A stretch of 64,000 nucleotides of DNA from Bacteroidales bacterium (GTDB lineage Bacteria; Bacteroidota; Bacteroidia; Bacteroidales; Tenuifilaceae), in NCBI GenBank assembly GCA_013141385.1, contig JABFRB010000016.1:186001-250000 (forward strand), given 5' to 3'. The notes beneath the pieces are model-generated. The model was not told the origin of the DNA. It ran no database searches and was given only the letters and a program-made list of their open reading frames with translations. Made by a program: the position numbers and the translations under genes. Shown one piece after another: positions 8,890 to 15,932 of the stretch. The first letter of the stretch is position 1. Each line of letters starts with the position of its first letter.

Positions 8890-9084
8890 CTAGCAATAAG
8901 TATAATAGTACGAAACTGTACCATCATCAAATGCAGAACACCATTCGCATACTGTTCCTCCATCACCACTTCTATCCCTGCCTGAGAACACAGTTTCAGG
9001 TTCTCCCCCTTTTACCATTTCCATGTTGGCTTGATTTAGTTCCATTTTGCCAAAGAGCTCTTCATTTAATTTCTTTGCTTTCAT
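8890..9084 (-). CDS. Grasp-with-spasm precursor peptide (GG leader, Cys/Asp-rich core)
   Basis: 64 residues. The leader MKAKKLNEELFGKMELNQAN runs to a GG at residues 26-27 (MEMVKGG), the layout of Bacteroidota natural-product precursors. The core after GG is rich in Gly, Asp, Ser, Thr and Tyr (SGRDRSGDGGTVCEWCSAFD) and ends in TVSYYYTYC. Three cysteines (VCEWC and the last residue) and many carboxylates plus hydroxyls make it a plausible substrate for ATP-grasp side-chain ligation. It is first of the tight minus-strand group with the TPR protein, gwsG and gwsS. A longer frame on the same strand in another register (8775-8969) is a shadow. Confidence 0.82.
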   Translation of the reverse strand: MKAKKLNEELFGKMELNQANMEMVKGGEPETVFSGRDRSGDGGTVCEWCSAFDDGTVSYYYTYC

Positions 9085-9266
9085 TTTTTAATGTTTTTAG
9101 TTAAACAAAATCTTATATCAAATCTACAAAAAAGTATTTGGTTTTTACAAAAATTTAAACAGGATAGAATTAATTTCTTTCCCAAACGGGTGCTTAATTA
9201 CTTGTAGGAGGGAAGTAGGTATAGGAAACAATTGCGTAAGCACCAGCAATGCAGGAGAAGATAAAG

Positions 9267-9329
9267 CCCTACTCCCAACCGCACCCTAAAAGTTGAATAG
9301 CATTTGGGGTGCGGTTCTTTTTAGTAGGG
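9267..9329 (+). terminator. Nested stem-loop with T tract
   Basis: Inner arms CCGCACCC (9279-9286) and GGGTGCGG (9307-9314) are perfect complements. Outer arms CCCTACT (9267-9273) and AGTAGGG (9323-9329) add a second stem. TTCTTTTT follows the inner stem on the plus strand. It lies upstream of the 64-residue precursor and downstream of the two 37-residue peptide genes in minus-strand transcription, so it could reduce read-through or fold as an RNA leader there. Direction is uncertain. Confidence 0.5.
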
Positions 9330-9381
9330 TTTCTTTTAAAATTATACAACTTAAAATTTTGTATCATTAGACTAAATCTTT

Positions 9382-9414
9382 TTACAACTTTTTCCTTTTT
9401 GTGATCGTTTTCAT
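9382..9414 (-). pseudogene. Truncated third copy of the 37-residue precursor gene
   Basis: The 31 bases around its ATG (9412-9442) are identical to those of the two intact copies, but the frame MKTITKRKKL stops after 10 codons and no GG or core follows. It is best read as a decayed or recombined copy whose 3' part has been lost. Confidence 0.5.
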
Positions 9415-9464
9415 AATTGCTGCTTTTTAGGTTAAACATTAATCTATTCTTTTAATAAAGTAGA

Positions 9465-9578
9465 TTATTTCCAAATAATATCTATTGGTTGACCTTCTCC
9501 ACCAATAATTTTACCCATTTGTTTTGGGGTTAACACAACCAACGTGTTGATGTTTTTCTTTGAATTTTTTGTTTTCAT
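9465..9578 (-). CDS. 37-residue GG-type precursor-like peptide, copy 1
   Basis: ATG 9578 to TAA 9465-9467. The peptide starts MKTKNSKKNIN, has the leader segment LTPKQMGKIIGG with GG at residues 26-27, and a 10-residue tail EGQPIDIIWK. The leader-GG layout matches Bacteroidota peptide precursors, and the tail is very short. Copy 2 at 9636-9749 differs mostly in residues 12-16 and the tail, as expected for paralogous precursors. It is upstream of, and co-directional with, the gws genes. The leader differs from that of the 64-residue precursor, so shared processing by gwsS/gwsG is uncertain. Too short for standard gene finding. Confidence 0.65.
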   Translation of the reverse strand: MKTKNSKKNINTLVVLTPKQMGKIIGGEGQPIDIIWK

Positions 9579-9635
9579 AATTGCTGCTTTTTAGGTTAAA
9601 CATTAAACCAATTCCTTAAGAGAATAAATTATTTC

Positions 9636-9749
9636 TTAGTATTTAATATAGTCTATTGGTTGAGGGTCGCCACCAATAATTTTACCCATTTGTTTTGGGG
9701 TTAACATGTTTGAAGGGTTGATGTTCTTCTTTGAATTTTTTGTTTTCAT
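9636..9749 (-). CDS. 37-residue GG-type precursor-like peptide, copy 2
   Basis: ATG 9749 to TAA 9636-9638. It begins MKTKNSKKNIN like copy 1, has LTPKQMGKIIGG with GG at residues 26-27, and ends DPQPIDYIKY. Between the copies the leader is nearly invariant. The tail keeps only QPID and one later Ile, so the tail is the likely variable product region. The 5' untranslated stretch is the same 31 bases as in the other copies. This is the promoter-proximal copy; the divergent CHAT gene begins only 84 bases away. Confidence 0.65.
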   Translation of the reverse strand: MKTKNSKKNINPSNMLTPKQMGKIIGGDPQPIDYIKY

Positions 9750-9806
9750 AATTGCTGCTTTTTAGGTTAAACATTAAACTTATTGTAAAACATTATATCT
9801 TAGCCT

Positions 9807-9814
9807 CAAATATA
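9807..9814 (-). promoter_or_regulatory. Candidate -7 element for the 37-residue precursor genes
   Basis: TATATTTG on the minus strand matches the Bacteroidota -7 pattern TAnnTTTG and lies 58 bases before the copy 2 ATG. At 19 bases upstream the -33 position reads TCAT, not TTTG, so only half of the promoter is supported. Confidence 0.35.
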
Positions 9815-9833
9815 TGTTTAAGTGATCATTATT

Positions 9834-12536
9834 ATGAAATATTTCTTTACTATTTTCATTCTTATCATTTCTAACATAAATGCGCTAAGCATTCCATCGG
9901 ATACGGTTTATGTAAAGAAAATTTACGATAGGGCAAGGGGATTTATTGAATCGGGCGATAATGGCAAAGCCATTCCATTACTGGAGGAGATAGTAACAAT
10001 CAAAAAAAGTAATACAACTGATTTTAGTCCTCAGTATTTCAAGTTGTATAATATTCTGGGAGTATTGTACAAAAATTCGGGTCTTTTGCAGATAGCCTTG
10101 GATTATTACCGTAAGGCGTTGGATGCTACAAAAGATATCGATGAAAAATCTTTAATGTACGGAAATCTTGGTGCACTTTATACTAAACAAGGTGAATATG
10201 CTAAGGCGATAAACTACTACTCCTACGCATTGGCACTGTTTGAAAACTCACAGAATCTCTCAAAAAAGAATATTTTCATTACGTATAGTAACCTAGGCTT
10301 TGCATACTATAATGCTGGGCAGTGGGAAAAATCGTTGTACTACTACCAGAAAAGCATTCAAATATCAAAAGAAAATAGCTTTAAAGATTTAGGGGTTACT
10401 TATTATAATGCTGGTTTTTCCTGCCAAAAATTGGGCAAGCTTAAAGAAGCGAATCAGTACTATTTCCTATCCATCCAGAACTATACGAATGAGTATGGGC
10501 AGAGGCACTACAAAACGGCCATGTCGTATATCAACTACGCACAGTACCTACTTGCAGTGAACGATTTATCAAAAAGTTGGGAATACAATACCCGGGCGTA
10601 CCAAGTTTTATCCCAAACCGTTGGGCTAAAGCACCCGTACATCGCCATATGCTTAATGGATATAGGGAATTACTGCTACTCCAGCAAGGATTACCGCAGG
10701 GCATTATCGTACTACCAGCAATCGCTCATTGCCAAAGTTTCCACATTCAACGATACATCAATTCTGGCTAACCCAAAGAGCGAGGGTTTCCCCGATATTA
10801 AGATGATTGAGATACTAAAAGCCAAAGCGCAAGCCCTTACGGCGTACTCAAGGCATCTGAATAGTTCCTCTTACCTTTTGGCTGCACTGGAAACCTATCG
10901 GCTTACGGCGGGTTATATCGAGAAACTTCGTATGGGGTACTCCTACGAGAGCTCTAAACTGCAAATCTCATCGCACGAGCATGAGGTGTTTATTGCCATT
11001 GTGACTATTGCCTACCAGCTATACCTACAAACGAACGATGAGAGCTATAAAACCCTTGCCTTCGAGTTTGCAGAAAGGGGAAAGTACGGAGTTCTGCGTC
11101 AGCTCCAAAACGAGAACATGGCACGGGATAGAGCGGGTATTCCCGATAGCATAACCAGCAGAGAGCTTAGAATTAAAGAGCGTATTGGTAGCCTTCAGTA
11201 CGCCATAAACGAGGAGAGCAAACTGGAACGCCCGAGTACAGACAAGCTGGAAAAGCTGAATGCCGAACTGTTCGGTCTGGTAAGGGAGAGCGACCAACTC
11301 GTGAAAGATATAGAAAGCAGCTACCCTGCATACTACAATCAGAAGTACAGCAACCAAGTTGTAAGTGTTACTCAGCTACAAAAGTCAATGGACAAGAAGG
11401 AGGCTATACTGGAATACGTGCTGGGGAATAATGAGCTGTACACCTTTGCCATTACCAAGGACACATTTTTACTAGTAAAGCAGGAAACCGACAGCACCTT
11501 CCGCTCAAACCTTAATTTTATAATCTACTCCTTGCATAGCGAGTCCACAATGGGTTACTACGAGTACATGGATGCAGCGTATGCCTTCTACCAAAAACTG
11601 ATCTACCCGGTTGAACCCCTGCTAAAGAACAAAAACCTGCTTATAATCCCGGATGGTGAGCTGAACCTTATCGCCTTTGATGCGCTCATAGACAAACCAC
11701 ATGCTGATAAACGTGATTACAGAAAAGAATCGTACCTGTTGCGAAAATACCCCATAGGCTATGCCTATTCCGCCACGTTGTACAGCAATTCCCTGAGTAG
11801 CATTCACAGAGGCTCACCCGATTTTCTTGGAATTGCACCCGATTACAAAAACTCCAAAGATTCGCTAAGAAGCATTCCTATGGGGTTAAGGAGCATAAGG
11901 AGAACGACATTGCTGACCTTCGGCAAATCGCTAACTGGGAGTAACGCTACGGAAGCGAACTTCAAAAAGTACTATGGCAGGTACGGGATTATCCATTTCT
12001 ACGCACACGGGTTGGAGGATACCCTTAACTCCGCCAATTCGAAGCTAGCCCTATCCGCTCCAACCGATTCCACTGACGATGGCTATTTGCATGCATGGGA
12101 GGTCTATAACATGCAGCTGAATGCTGATCTTGTGGTACTGGCATCGTGCTACTCTGGGTCTGGAAAATTGTCCAAGGGGGAAGGGGTGCTAAGCCTAAGT
12201 AGGAGCTTTATGTACGCTGGTAGCCAATCAGTAATTATGTCGCTATGGATTGCATACGATGAGCCAACAAACGAAATACTAAACGATTTTTACCTGAACC
12301 TGCTCATGGGGATGCGAAAGGATGAGGCGCTAAGGCTAGCCAAACTGAAATATCTTGAAAACGAACCCATTTATACTCGCCCACGTTTTTGGGCGGGCAT
12401 AGTGGTAAATGGCAACCAGAATGGGCTGTACCACCACTGGCTACTAAAAAGGATAATCCTCGCCGTTACCATAATTCTGCTTATACTCCTTGCTTTATTG
12501 AAACGGAAAGCGATAAGAAGCTTGCTTCATAAATAG
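9834..12536 (+). CDS. Membrane-anchored TPR-CHAT protease-like protein
   Basis: 900 residues from ATG 9834 (a GTG at 9822 would add four residues before the signal peptide). A signal peptide is followed by about eight TPR-like repeats (residues 40-330), a helical linker, and a C-terminal CHAT domain: LIIPDGELNLIAFDALI, then His725 in IIHFYAHGLED and Cys772 in LVVLASCYSGSG, the caspase-like His/Cys dyad. A terminal membrane helix (about 868-885) precedes a basic tail. CHAT proteases cut protein targets and are found in bacterial defence and regulated-lysis systems. With a signal peptide and a C-terminal anchor, the domain probably faces the periplasm. Base composition looks less AT-rich than that of its neighbours. 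It diverges from the peptide genes, whose products could be substrates or signals. Confidence 0.88.
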   Translation: MKYFFTIFILIISNINALSIPSDTVYVKKIYDRARGFIESGDNGKAIPLLEEIVTIKKSNTTDFSPQYFKLYNILGVLYKNSGLLQIALDYYRKALDATKDIDEKSLMYGNLGALYTKQGEYAKAINYYSYALALFENSQNLSKKNIFITYSNLGFAYYNAGQWEKSLYYYQKSIQISKENSFKDLGVTYYNAGFSCQKLGKLKEANQYYFLSIQNYTNEYGQRHYKTAMSYINYAQYLLAVNDLSKSWEYNTRAYQVLSQTVGLKHPYIAICLMDIGNYCYSSKDYRRALSYYQQSLIAKVSTFNDTSILANPKSEGFPDIKMIEILKAKAQALTAYSRHLNSSSYLLAALETYRLTAGYIEKLRMGYSYESSKLQISSHEHEVFIAIVTIAYQLYLQTNDESYKTLAFEFAERGKYGVLRQLQNENMARDRAGIPDSITSRELRIKERIGSLQYAINEESKLERPSTDKLEKLNAELFGLVRESDQLVKDIESSYPAYYNQKYSNQVVSVTQLQKSMDKKEAILEYVLGNNELYTFAITKDTFLLVKQETDSTFRSNLNFIIYSLHSESTMGYYEYMDAAYAFYQKLIYPVEPLLKNKNLLIIPDGELNLIAFDALIDKPHADKRDYRKESYLLRKYPIGYAYSATLYSNSLSSIHRGSPDFLGIAPDYKNSKDSLRSIPMGLRSIRRTTLLTFGKSLTGSNATEANFKKYYGRYGIIHFYAHGLEDTLNSANSKLALSAPTDSTDDGYLHAWEVYNMQLNADLVVLASCYSGSGKLSKGEGVLSLSRSFMYAGSQSVIMSLWIAYDEPTNEILNDFYLNLLMGMRKDEALRLAKLKYLENEPIYTRPRFWAGIVVNGNQNGLYHHWLLKRIILAVTIILLILLALLKRKAIRSLLHK

Positions 12537-12587
12537 GCTACTTTCAGGTCTGGCGATGCTGGAAGGTCTTGCCTAACAGGAAAAAAC

Positions 12588-12619
12588 CCGATAGGGTCTG
12601 AAAGACCTATCGGTGTTTT
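12588..12619 (+). terminator. Terminator after the CHAT gene
   Basis: CCGATAGGGTC pairs with GACCTATCGG around a TGAAA loop (one bulged G), followed by TGTTTTG, 51 bases after the CHAT stop codon. Confidence 0.7.
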
Positions 12620-12662
12620 GCTTGTAGAATTTCACATCCATCAAGCCGATTAAACGCAAGAA

Positions 12663-12687
12663 TTCCGAACTTTTAAAAAGTTCGGAA
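12663..12687. terminator. Perfect palindrome between convergent genes
   Basis: TTCCGAACTTTT and AAAAGTTCGGAA are perfect 12-base arms around a single A. It lies 39 bases beyond the stop of the minus-strand gene at 12726 and after the CHAT terminator, so it could end transcription from the right. On both strands the stem ends in A/T. Confidence 0.45.
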
Positions 12688-12725
12688 CTCTGGGTTTAGA
12701 AGAAATAAATGCAGATACGAAGCTG

Positions 12726-13574
12726 TTAATCATAAATTCTTTTTAGAATTTGCTTTGCCTCTTTACTGTAATCATTATTACTGCTTACGGTGGCATGGAA
12801 GATTTCAATCGCCTTTTCCTTATTTCCCAATTTAAGATAGCAAAGCCCAAGATACCACCTGACCTGTGGGATATAATCAAAATTGCTCTGGTTTGTAAGA
12901 ATTTCTTCGAAATAGCCTACTGCCACCTTATACCTACCAATCTCCATTGATGACAAGCCGATGAACATATTTCTCTCGGCCTCAATGTTTACATACGATG
13001 GTAGATCCTTCAAAAGCAGTAGGGCATTGGTATAATCCCCATCCCTATACTTCTGTTTGGCAATAATAAAGGTGTTGTTAGCCAGTATGTAGTCATTAAA
13101 ATTACTAAGCGGAGCATAATACTCTGCGTACAGCCTGTTCTCCAGCGAATCACTGGGTTGAGCATTGTAGCCTATTGTTATACCAACAATAAAAAGCACA
13201 AGGATCGAAGCAGCGGCTAACCAGTATTTAAATCGATTACTTATAGAAGTTTTCTTTATTATGGTGATGCTAGGGGTGTTGATGCTAGGTTGTTCCTGAG
13301 ATGCTTCGTAGTTTTTAAAAGCTTCCTCCAGCTGCTTTTTTAGAAGAAGTTCCTCCGAAGAGCTACTTGTTTCCTTAGGCTGGTCAACCTTACTGAAAAG
13401 CTCCATATCCTTTATTAGCCTACTCTCAAACTCGGCTCGTTGGGCTGGAGTCATTTTATTATCGTAGTATTTCTTTGCATCGATTTTAAATTTTTCTTCC
13501 TTATGGATTTTTGCTAAACGCTTATCCTTGATTAATGCATTTGCAACTAAAGACATTTTTTCTTGAAAGTTCAT
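12726..13574 (-). CDS. Single-pass membrane TPR protein, anti-sigma-like layout
   Basis: 282 residues. The N-terminal cytoplasmic part has KYYDNKMTPAQRAEFESRLIKDMEL (residues 32-55), the short helical segment typical of Bacteroidota proteins that sit where anti-sigma factors do. A Gln/Ser-rich linker follows, then one membrane helix at about 115-136 (YWLAAASILVLFIVGITIGY) and a periplasmic TPR domain at 165-280 (DGDYTNALLLLKDLPS; LGNKEKAIEIFHATV). No sigma factor gene is adjacent in the window. It faces the CHAT gene across a terminator region. It could transmit an envelope signal or bind a peptide. Role inferred from layout only. Confidence 0.7.
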   Translation of the reverse strand: MNFQEKMSLVANALIKDKRLAKIHKEEKFKIDAKKYYDNKMTPAQRAEFESRLIKDMELFSKVDQPKETSSSSEELLLKKQLEEAFKNYEASQEQPSINTPSITIIKKTSISNRFKYWLAAASILVLFIVGITIGYNAQPSDSLENRLYAEYYAPLSNFNDYILANNTFIIAKQKYRDGDYTNALLLLKDLPSYVNIEAERNMFIGLSSMEIGRYKVAVGYFEEILTNQSNFDYIPQVRWYLGLCYLKLGNKEKAIEIFHATVSSNNDYSKEAKQILKRIYD

Positions 13575-14237
13575 TTAGTATAAATGCTTTAATCATATCC
13601 CTGTTAATCTGTAAATCCATAGATAATGTTTTTTATATACGGTGTATATTAATGATTACAATATTAATAAAAAACTTTAAAACAACAAGTAAACTAAATT
13701 ATTTTGCCAATATAAATAACATTAAATACGTATTAATGTTATTTAAAATTTCATTGATAAAATACATCATTTTATGTAGAACTTAAATAGTTTTACCGCC
13801 CATAAAGTAATGATACAATGAAAACAATACTGATTTAAATCTATCTTTTACATTACAAAACAGCAGGAGGGGTGTTAAAAATAATAACATAATTAACGTG
13901 AGTTCTATGTAAGCATAATATATTGATTCTCAGCTTACCATTAGATTGTTGCTTTGTCATGCTGAACGAAGTGAAATCCGAAGGATTCGCTGAAAGCAAC
14001 CATCTGTTTTATAAACAATTAGATCCTTCGCTTCGCTCAGAACCGAGCTTGCGAACCGAACGTAGTGAGCTCAGCGGAGCTAATTCGGCGCAACTAATGA
14101 CACCTTACATCGAGCTGACGTTAAAATAATGAATTAGGCGGTTAGGTATTAAAATACGGAGAACCTTCTTTGAGTAAATTCACTAAAGCCACGCCCATAC
14201 TATCTACCCGATGAGAAAGTAAGAAATAAGCAAAATT
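13575..14237. other. 663-base intergenic region
   Basis: The first 350 bases are AT-rich and hold nothing I can name. The second part is the interspersed repeat at 13957-14105, listed separately. A 68-codon plus-strand frame over that repeat is not a credible gene. Confidence 0.55.
13957..14105. repeat. Interspersed GTCAT...ATGAC repeat element
   Basis: The block starts GTCATGCTGAACGAAGTGAA and ends CTAATGAC, with short terminal inverted GTCAT/ATGAC. Inside are repeated GAACGAAG, TTCGCTTCGCTCAG and CGAACGTAGTGAGC motifs. GTCATnCTGAACGAAGTGAA-type blocks are, from memory, common intergenic repeats in Bacteroidota genomes. It is more GC-rich than the sequence around it. A non-autonomous mobile repeat is likely. 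Confidence 0.6.
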
Positions 14238-15494
14238 TTACAATATTGCGTTACTGGCTTCGTCTAGCACATCATTTGCAAAACTATCTAAGTAGATTTG
14301 AGTAGTCCGTTCGCTATCATGCCCCAATGCTTCGCTAATAATTGAAGTGGAGACACCACTCCTTTTCATAACGGTTGCATAAGTATGACGTGCTACATAG
14401 GTCGTTAGGGGTATACTCAACTTTGCTTCATTACCAATAACTTTTAAATCCTTATTGGTCTGTCCCAAAACTTTATGCAATCTATTATTTATGCTTTCTT
14501 GAGTTTTATGCTTATCCTCGTCCAAAATCGGAAATATATAACTTTTATCGCCCCTATAGAATTTCTGCTTATAGTAACTAAGAATTTCTAATGCTGGTGC
14601 AAGGAGCAAAACATTGTAGGGTTTATGAGTTTTTTGTCTAATATAACCTAATCTATTATCCTTTATATTTTTCCACTTTAGCATCGCCATATCTACAAAA
14701 TTTAATCCTCGGCAGTAGTAGCTGAAAAGGAATAGGTTTTTTGAGCGTATTTTCTGAGCATCATCCTCTAAATCAACACCCTTAATTTTTTCAATTTCAT
14801 CTCTCGTAATAGCTCGTTTGGCGGTTTTAGAGCTTAATGAGGCAATTTTATAGCTGTTGAAGGGATACATCTCTATTTTGCAAACCTTTTCTTGTATTGC
14901 TCTATTAAAAACGGCTCGTAATGAACGCATGTAAAACGATATTCCATTTCCAGTAGCACCCTTTGAAAGAAAATAGTTCTCATACTTTTTTAGAAAAGAA
15001 TAGGTTATCTCTTTAAAAACTACATCCGTTTTGTTTTGCTCAGTAAGGAATGTTTCAAAAGACTTCCCCAAGTCTTTGTAGCATTTAGCTGTACCTAGAT
15101 TCCCCAATCGCCTTTTCTCTTCAACAACTTTGTCAATAAAACTTAGAACAGAATGTTTTCCAACCGATTTTGCCCTGAGCATTTCTTCCTTTACCTGCTC
15201 CGAAGAAATTACATTGTCATCGGCGATTAAATCCTTAATGACTTTATTGGCATCATTGAGTTTTTTCAATAAAAGTTCATTGTTCCTTTCATGATCCTTT
15301 GCTTTTTGCAAATCTTCGGCTTTACGATAATTTGTTCTAAAGCGATTCTCCTTAGAATCCCAATCTTTTTCAGTACAATTAAAGCCAGTCTTGATATACC
15401 GAGGTTTTCGGTCTTCAATTACTCTGATAAAAATAGGAGATTCTCCATCTTTATTGGTTTGATAACTCCAAAATACTATTTTTGCTAGTCCCAC
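14238..15494 (-). CDS. Tyrosine recombinase / integrase (Bacteroides type)
   Basis: 418 residues from a GTG start at 15494 (no ATG nearby in the conserved N-terminus). The arm-type N-terminal domain has FIRVIEDRKPRYIKTGFNCT, a SAM-like core-binding domain covers about 110-215, and the catalytic domain has Arg in YYCRGLNFVDMAML, ARHTYAT with its Arg, LGHDSERTTQIYL with His and the nucleophile Tyr near 401. All are in the positions usual for this family. It lies 165 bases from the tRNA-Gly 3' half and is transcribed away from it, the standard position for an integrase beside its attachment site. Probable function: excision and integration of the island to its left. Confidence 0.9.
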   Translation of the reverse strand: MGLAKIVFWSYQTNKDGESPIFIRVIEDRKPRYIKTGFNCTEKDWDSKENRFRTNYRKAEDLQKAKDHERNNELLLKKLNDANKVIKDLIADDNVISSEQVKEEMLRAKSVGKHSVLSFIDKVVEEKRRLGNLGTAKCYKDLGKSFETFLTEQNKTDVVFKEITYSFLKKYENYFLSKGATGNGISFYMRSLRAVFNRAIQEKVCKIEMYPFNSYKIASLSSKTAKRAITRDEIEKIKGVDLEDDAQKIRSKNLFLFSYYCRGLNFVDMAMLKWKNIKDNRLGYIRQKTHKPYNVLLLAPALEILSYYKQKFYRGDKSYIFPILDEDKHKTQESINNRLHKVLGQTNKDLKVIGNEAKLSIPLTTYVARHTYATVMKRSGVSTSIISEALGHDSERTTQIYLDSFANDVLDEASNAIL

Positions 15495-15658
15495 AGCTTA
15501 GAGTTTGAGGGTCGCTTGACGAATTGTTACTAAAACATTACTAAAACAAAGTAACATATTTAAGATTAAAAAAACAAATTTTAGCAAAAAATAAATATTT
15601 TAAAATATTGATATACAGATTTATAAAATTATTGCAAAATTTCACAAAATGAAAAATA

Positions 15659-15705
15659 GCAGCTTCCCAAGCTGAGGGTCGCGGGTTCGAGTCCCGTTTC
15701 CCGCT
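15659..15705 (+). other. tRNA-Gly(CCC) 3' half: attachment site of the island
   Basis: From the anticodon stem onward this reads as a tRNA: CAGC, loop TTCCCAA (anticodon CCC), GCTG, variable region, T arm GCGGG-TTCGAGT-CCCGT, and 3' acceptor strand TTCCCGC plus discriminator T at 15705. The base before CAGC (G15659) does not pair with the matching A of the stem, and no D arm or 5' acceptor strand precedes it, so it is a fragment. This is what integration into a tRNA 3' half leaves at the far end. The whole tRNA should lie at the left end of the island, outside the window. Confidence 0.8.
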
Positions 15706-15711
15706 CATCCG

Positions 15712-15746
15712 AAAAGAGATCCACCATTTAGGTTGATCTCTTTTTT
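15712..15746 (+). terminator. tRNA terminator
   Basis: AAAAGAGATC and GATCTCTTTTTT pair around a 13-base loop and end in a T run, six bases after the tRNA fragment. This is probably the original terminator of the tRNA-Gly gene and marks the return to the chromosome. Confidence 0.75.
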
Positions 15747-15782
15747 ATAAACATGCTTAAAACCTAATTTGCCAAAAATTTT

Positions 15783-15813
15783 AAATGCAAATTAGCATAA
15801 CTAATTTGCATTT
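15783..15813 (-). terminator. Stem-loop downstream of the NEW3/TolC pair
   Basis: AAATGCAAATTAG (15783-15795) and CTAATTTGCATTT (15801-15813) are perfect 13-base arms with a 5-base loop. On the minus strand the stem is followed by AAAATTTTTGG. It sits 120 bases after the stop of the minus-strand gene ending at 15933. The rest of 15814-15932 holds nothing I recognise. Confidence 0.5.
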
Positions 15814-15932
15814 ATAGAGTCCGTTAAAAGACTACTCTAACAATTGTTGATTTTTTATCCTGAACACCTAAAATACACAAAAATCTATTATGTTATTGAA
15901 AATAATTCTTTTATAACACTAAGGGCAATAGA

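Larger units (their letters stand above)
9412..9777 (-). repeat. Three identical 31-base start-site repeats
   Basis: The same 31 bases, covering TGTTTAACC, AAAAAGCAGCAATT and the start ATG on the minus strand, occur at 9412-9442, 9576-9606 and 9747-9777, about 164-171 bases apart. They mark tandem duplication of the precursor gene. The conserved untranslated stretch could be a ribosome-recruiting leader. Confidence 0.85.
1..15705. mobile_element. Right-hand part of a tRNA-Gly-integrated element
   Basis: The right boundary is the 3' half of a tRNA-Gly(CCC) gene at 15659-15705 with no 5' half before it, directly preceded by a tyrosine recombinase gene (14238-15494). An element inserted in a plus-strand tRNA leaves the rebuilt whole tRNA on its left and the duplicated 3' half on its right, so the element must lie to the left and its other end is outside the window. 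The cargo (TIR proteins, two peptide-modification gene sets, CHAT protease, two-component system) fits an accessory island. No conjugation or phage structural genes are visible here, so the type of element is unknown. An older island that only decayed at the left end is also possible. Confidence 0.6.

Noticed and set aside
8775-8969. 64-codon minus-strand frame next to the gws precursor
   Set aside because: It overlaps the convincing 64-residue precursor (8890-9084) in another register and has no leader or family feature.
11025-11357. 110-codon minus-strand frame inside the CHAT gene
   Set aside because: Shadow of a real gene; the plus-strand product has clear TPR and CHAT motifs throughout.
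13923-14129. 68-codon plus-strand frame
   Set aside because: It lies inside the interspersed repeat; the predicted protein is a read-through of repeat motifs.
15659-15705. Functional tRNA-Gly gene
   Set aside because: No 5' acceptor strand or D arm; only the 3' half from the anticodon stem is present.
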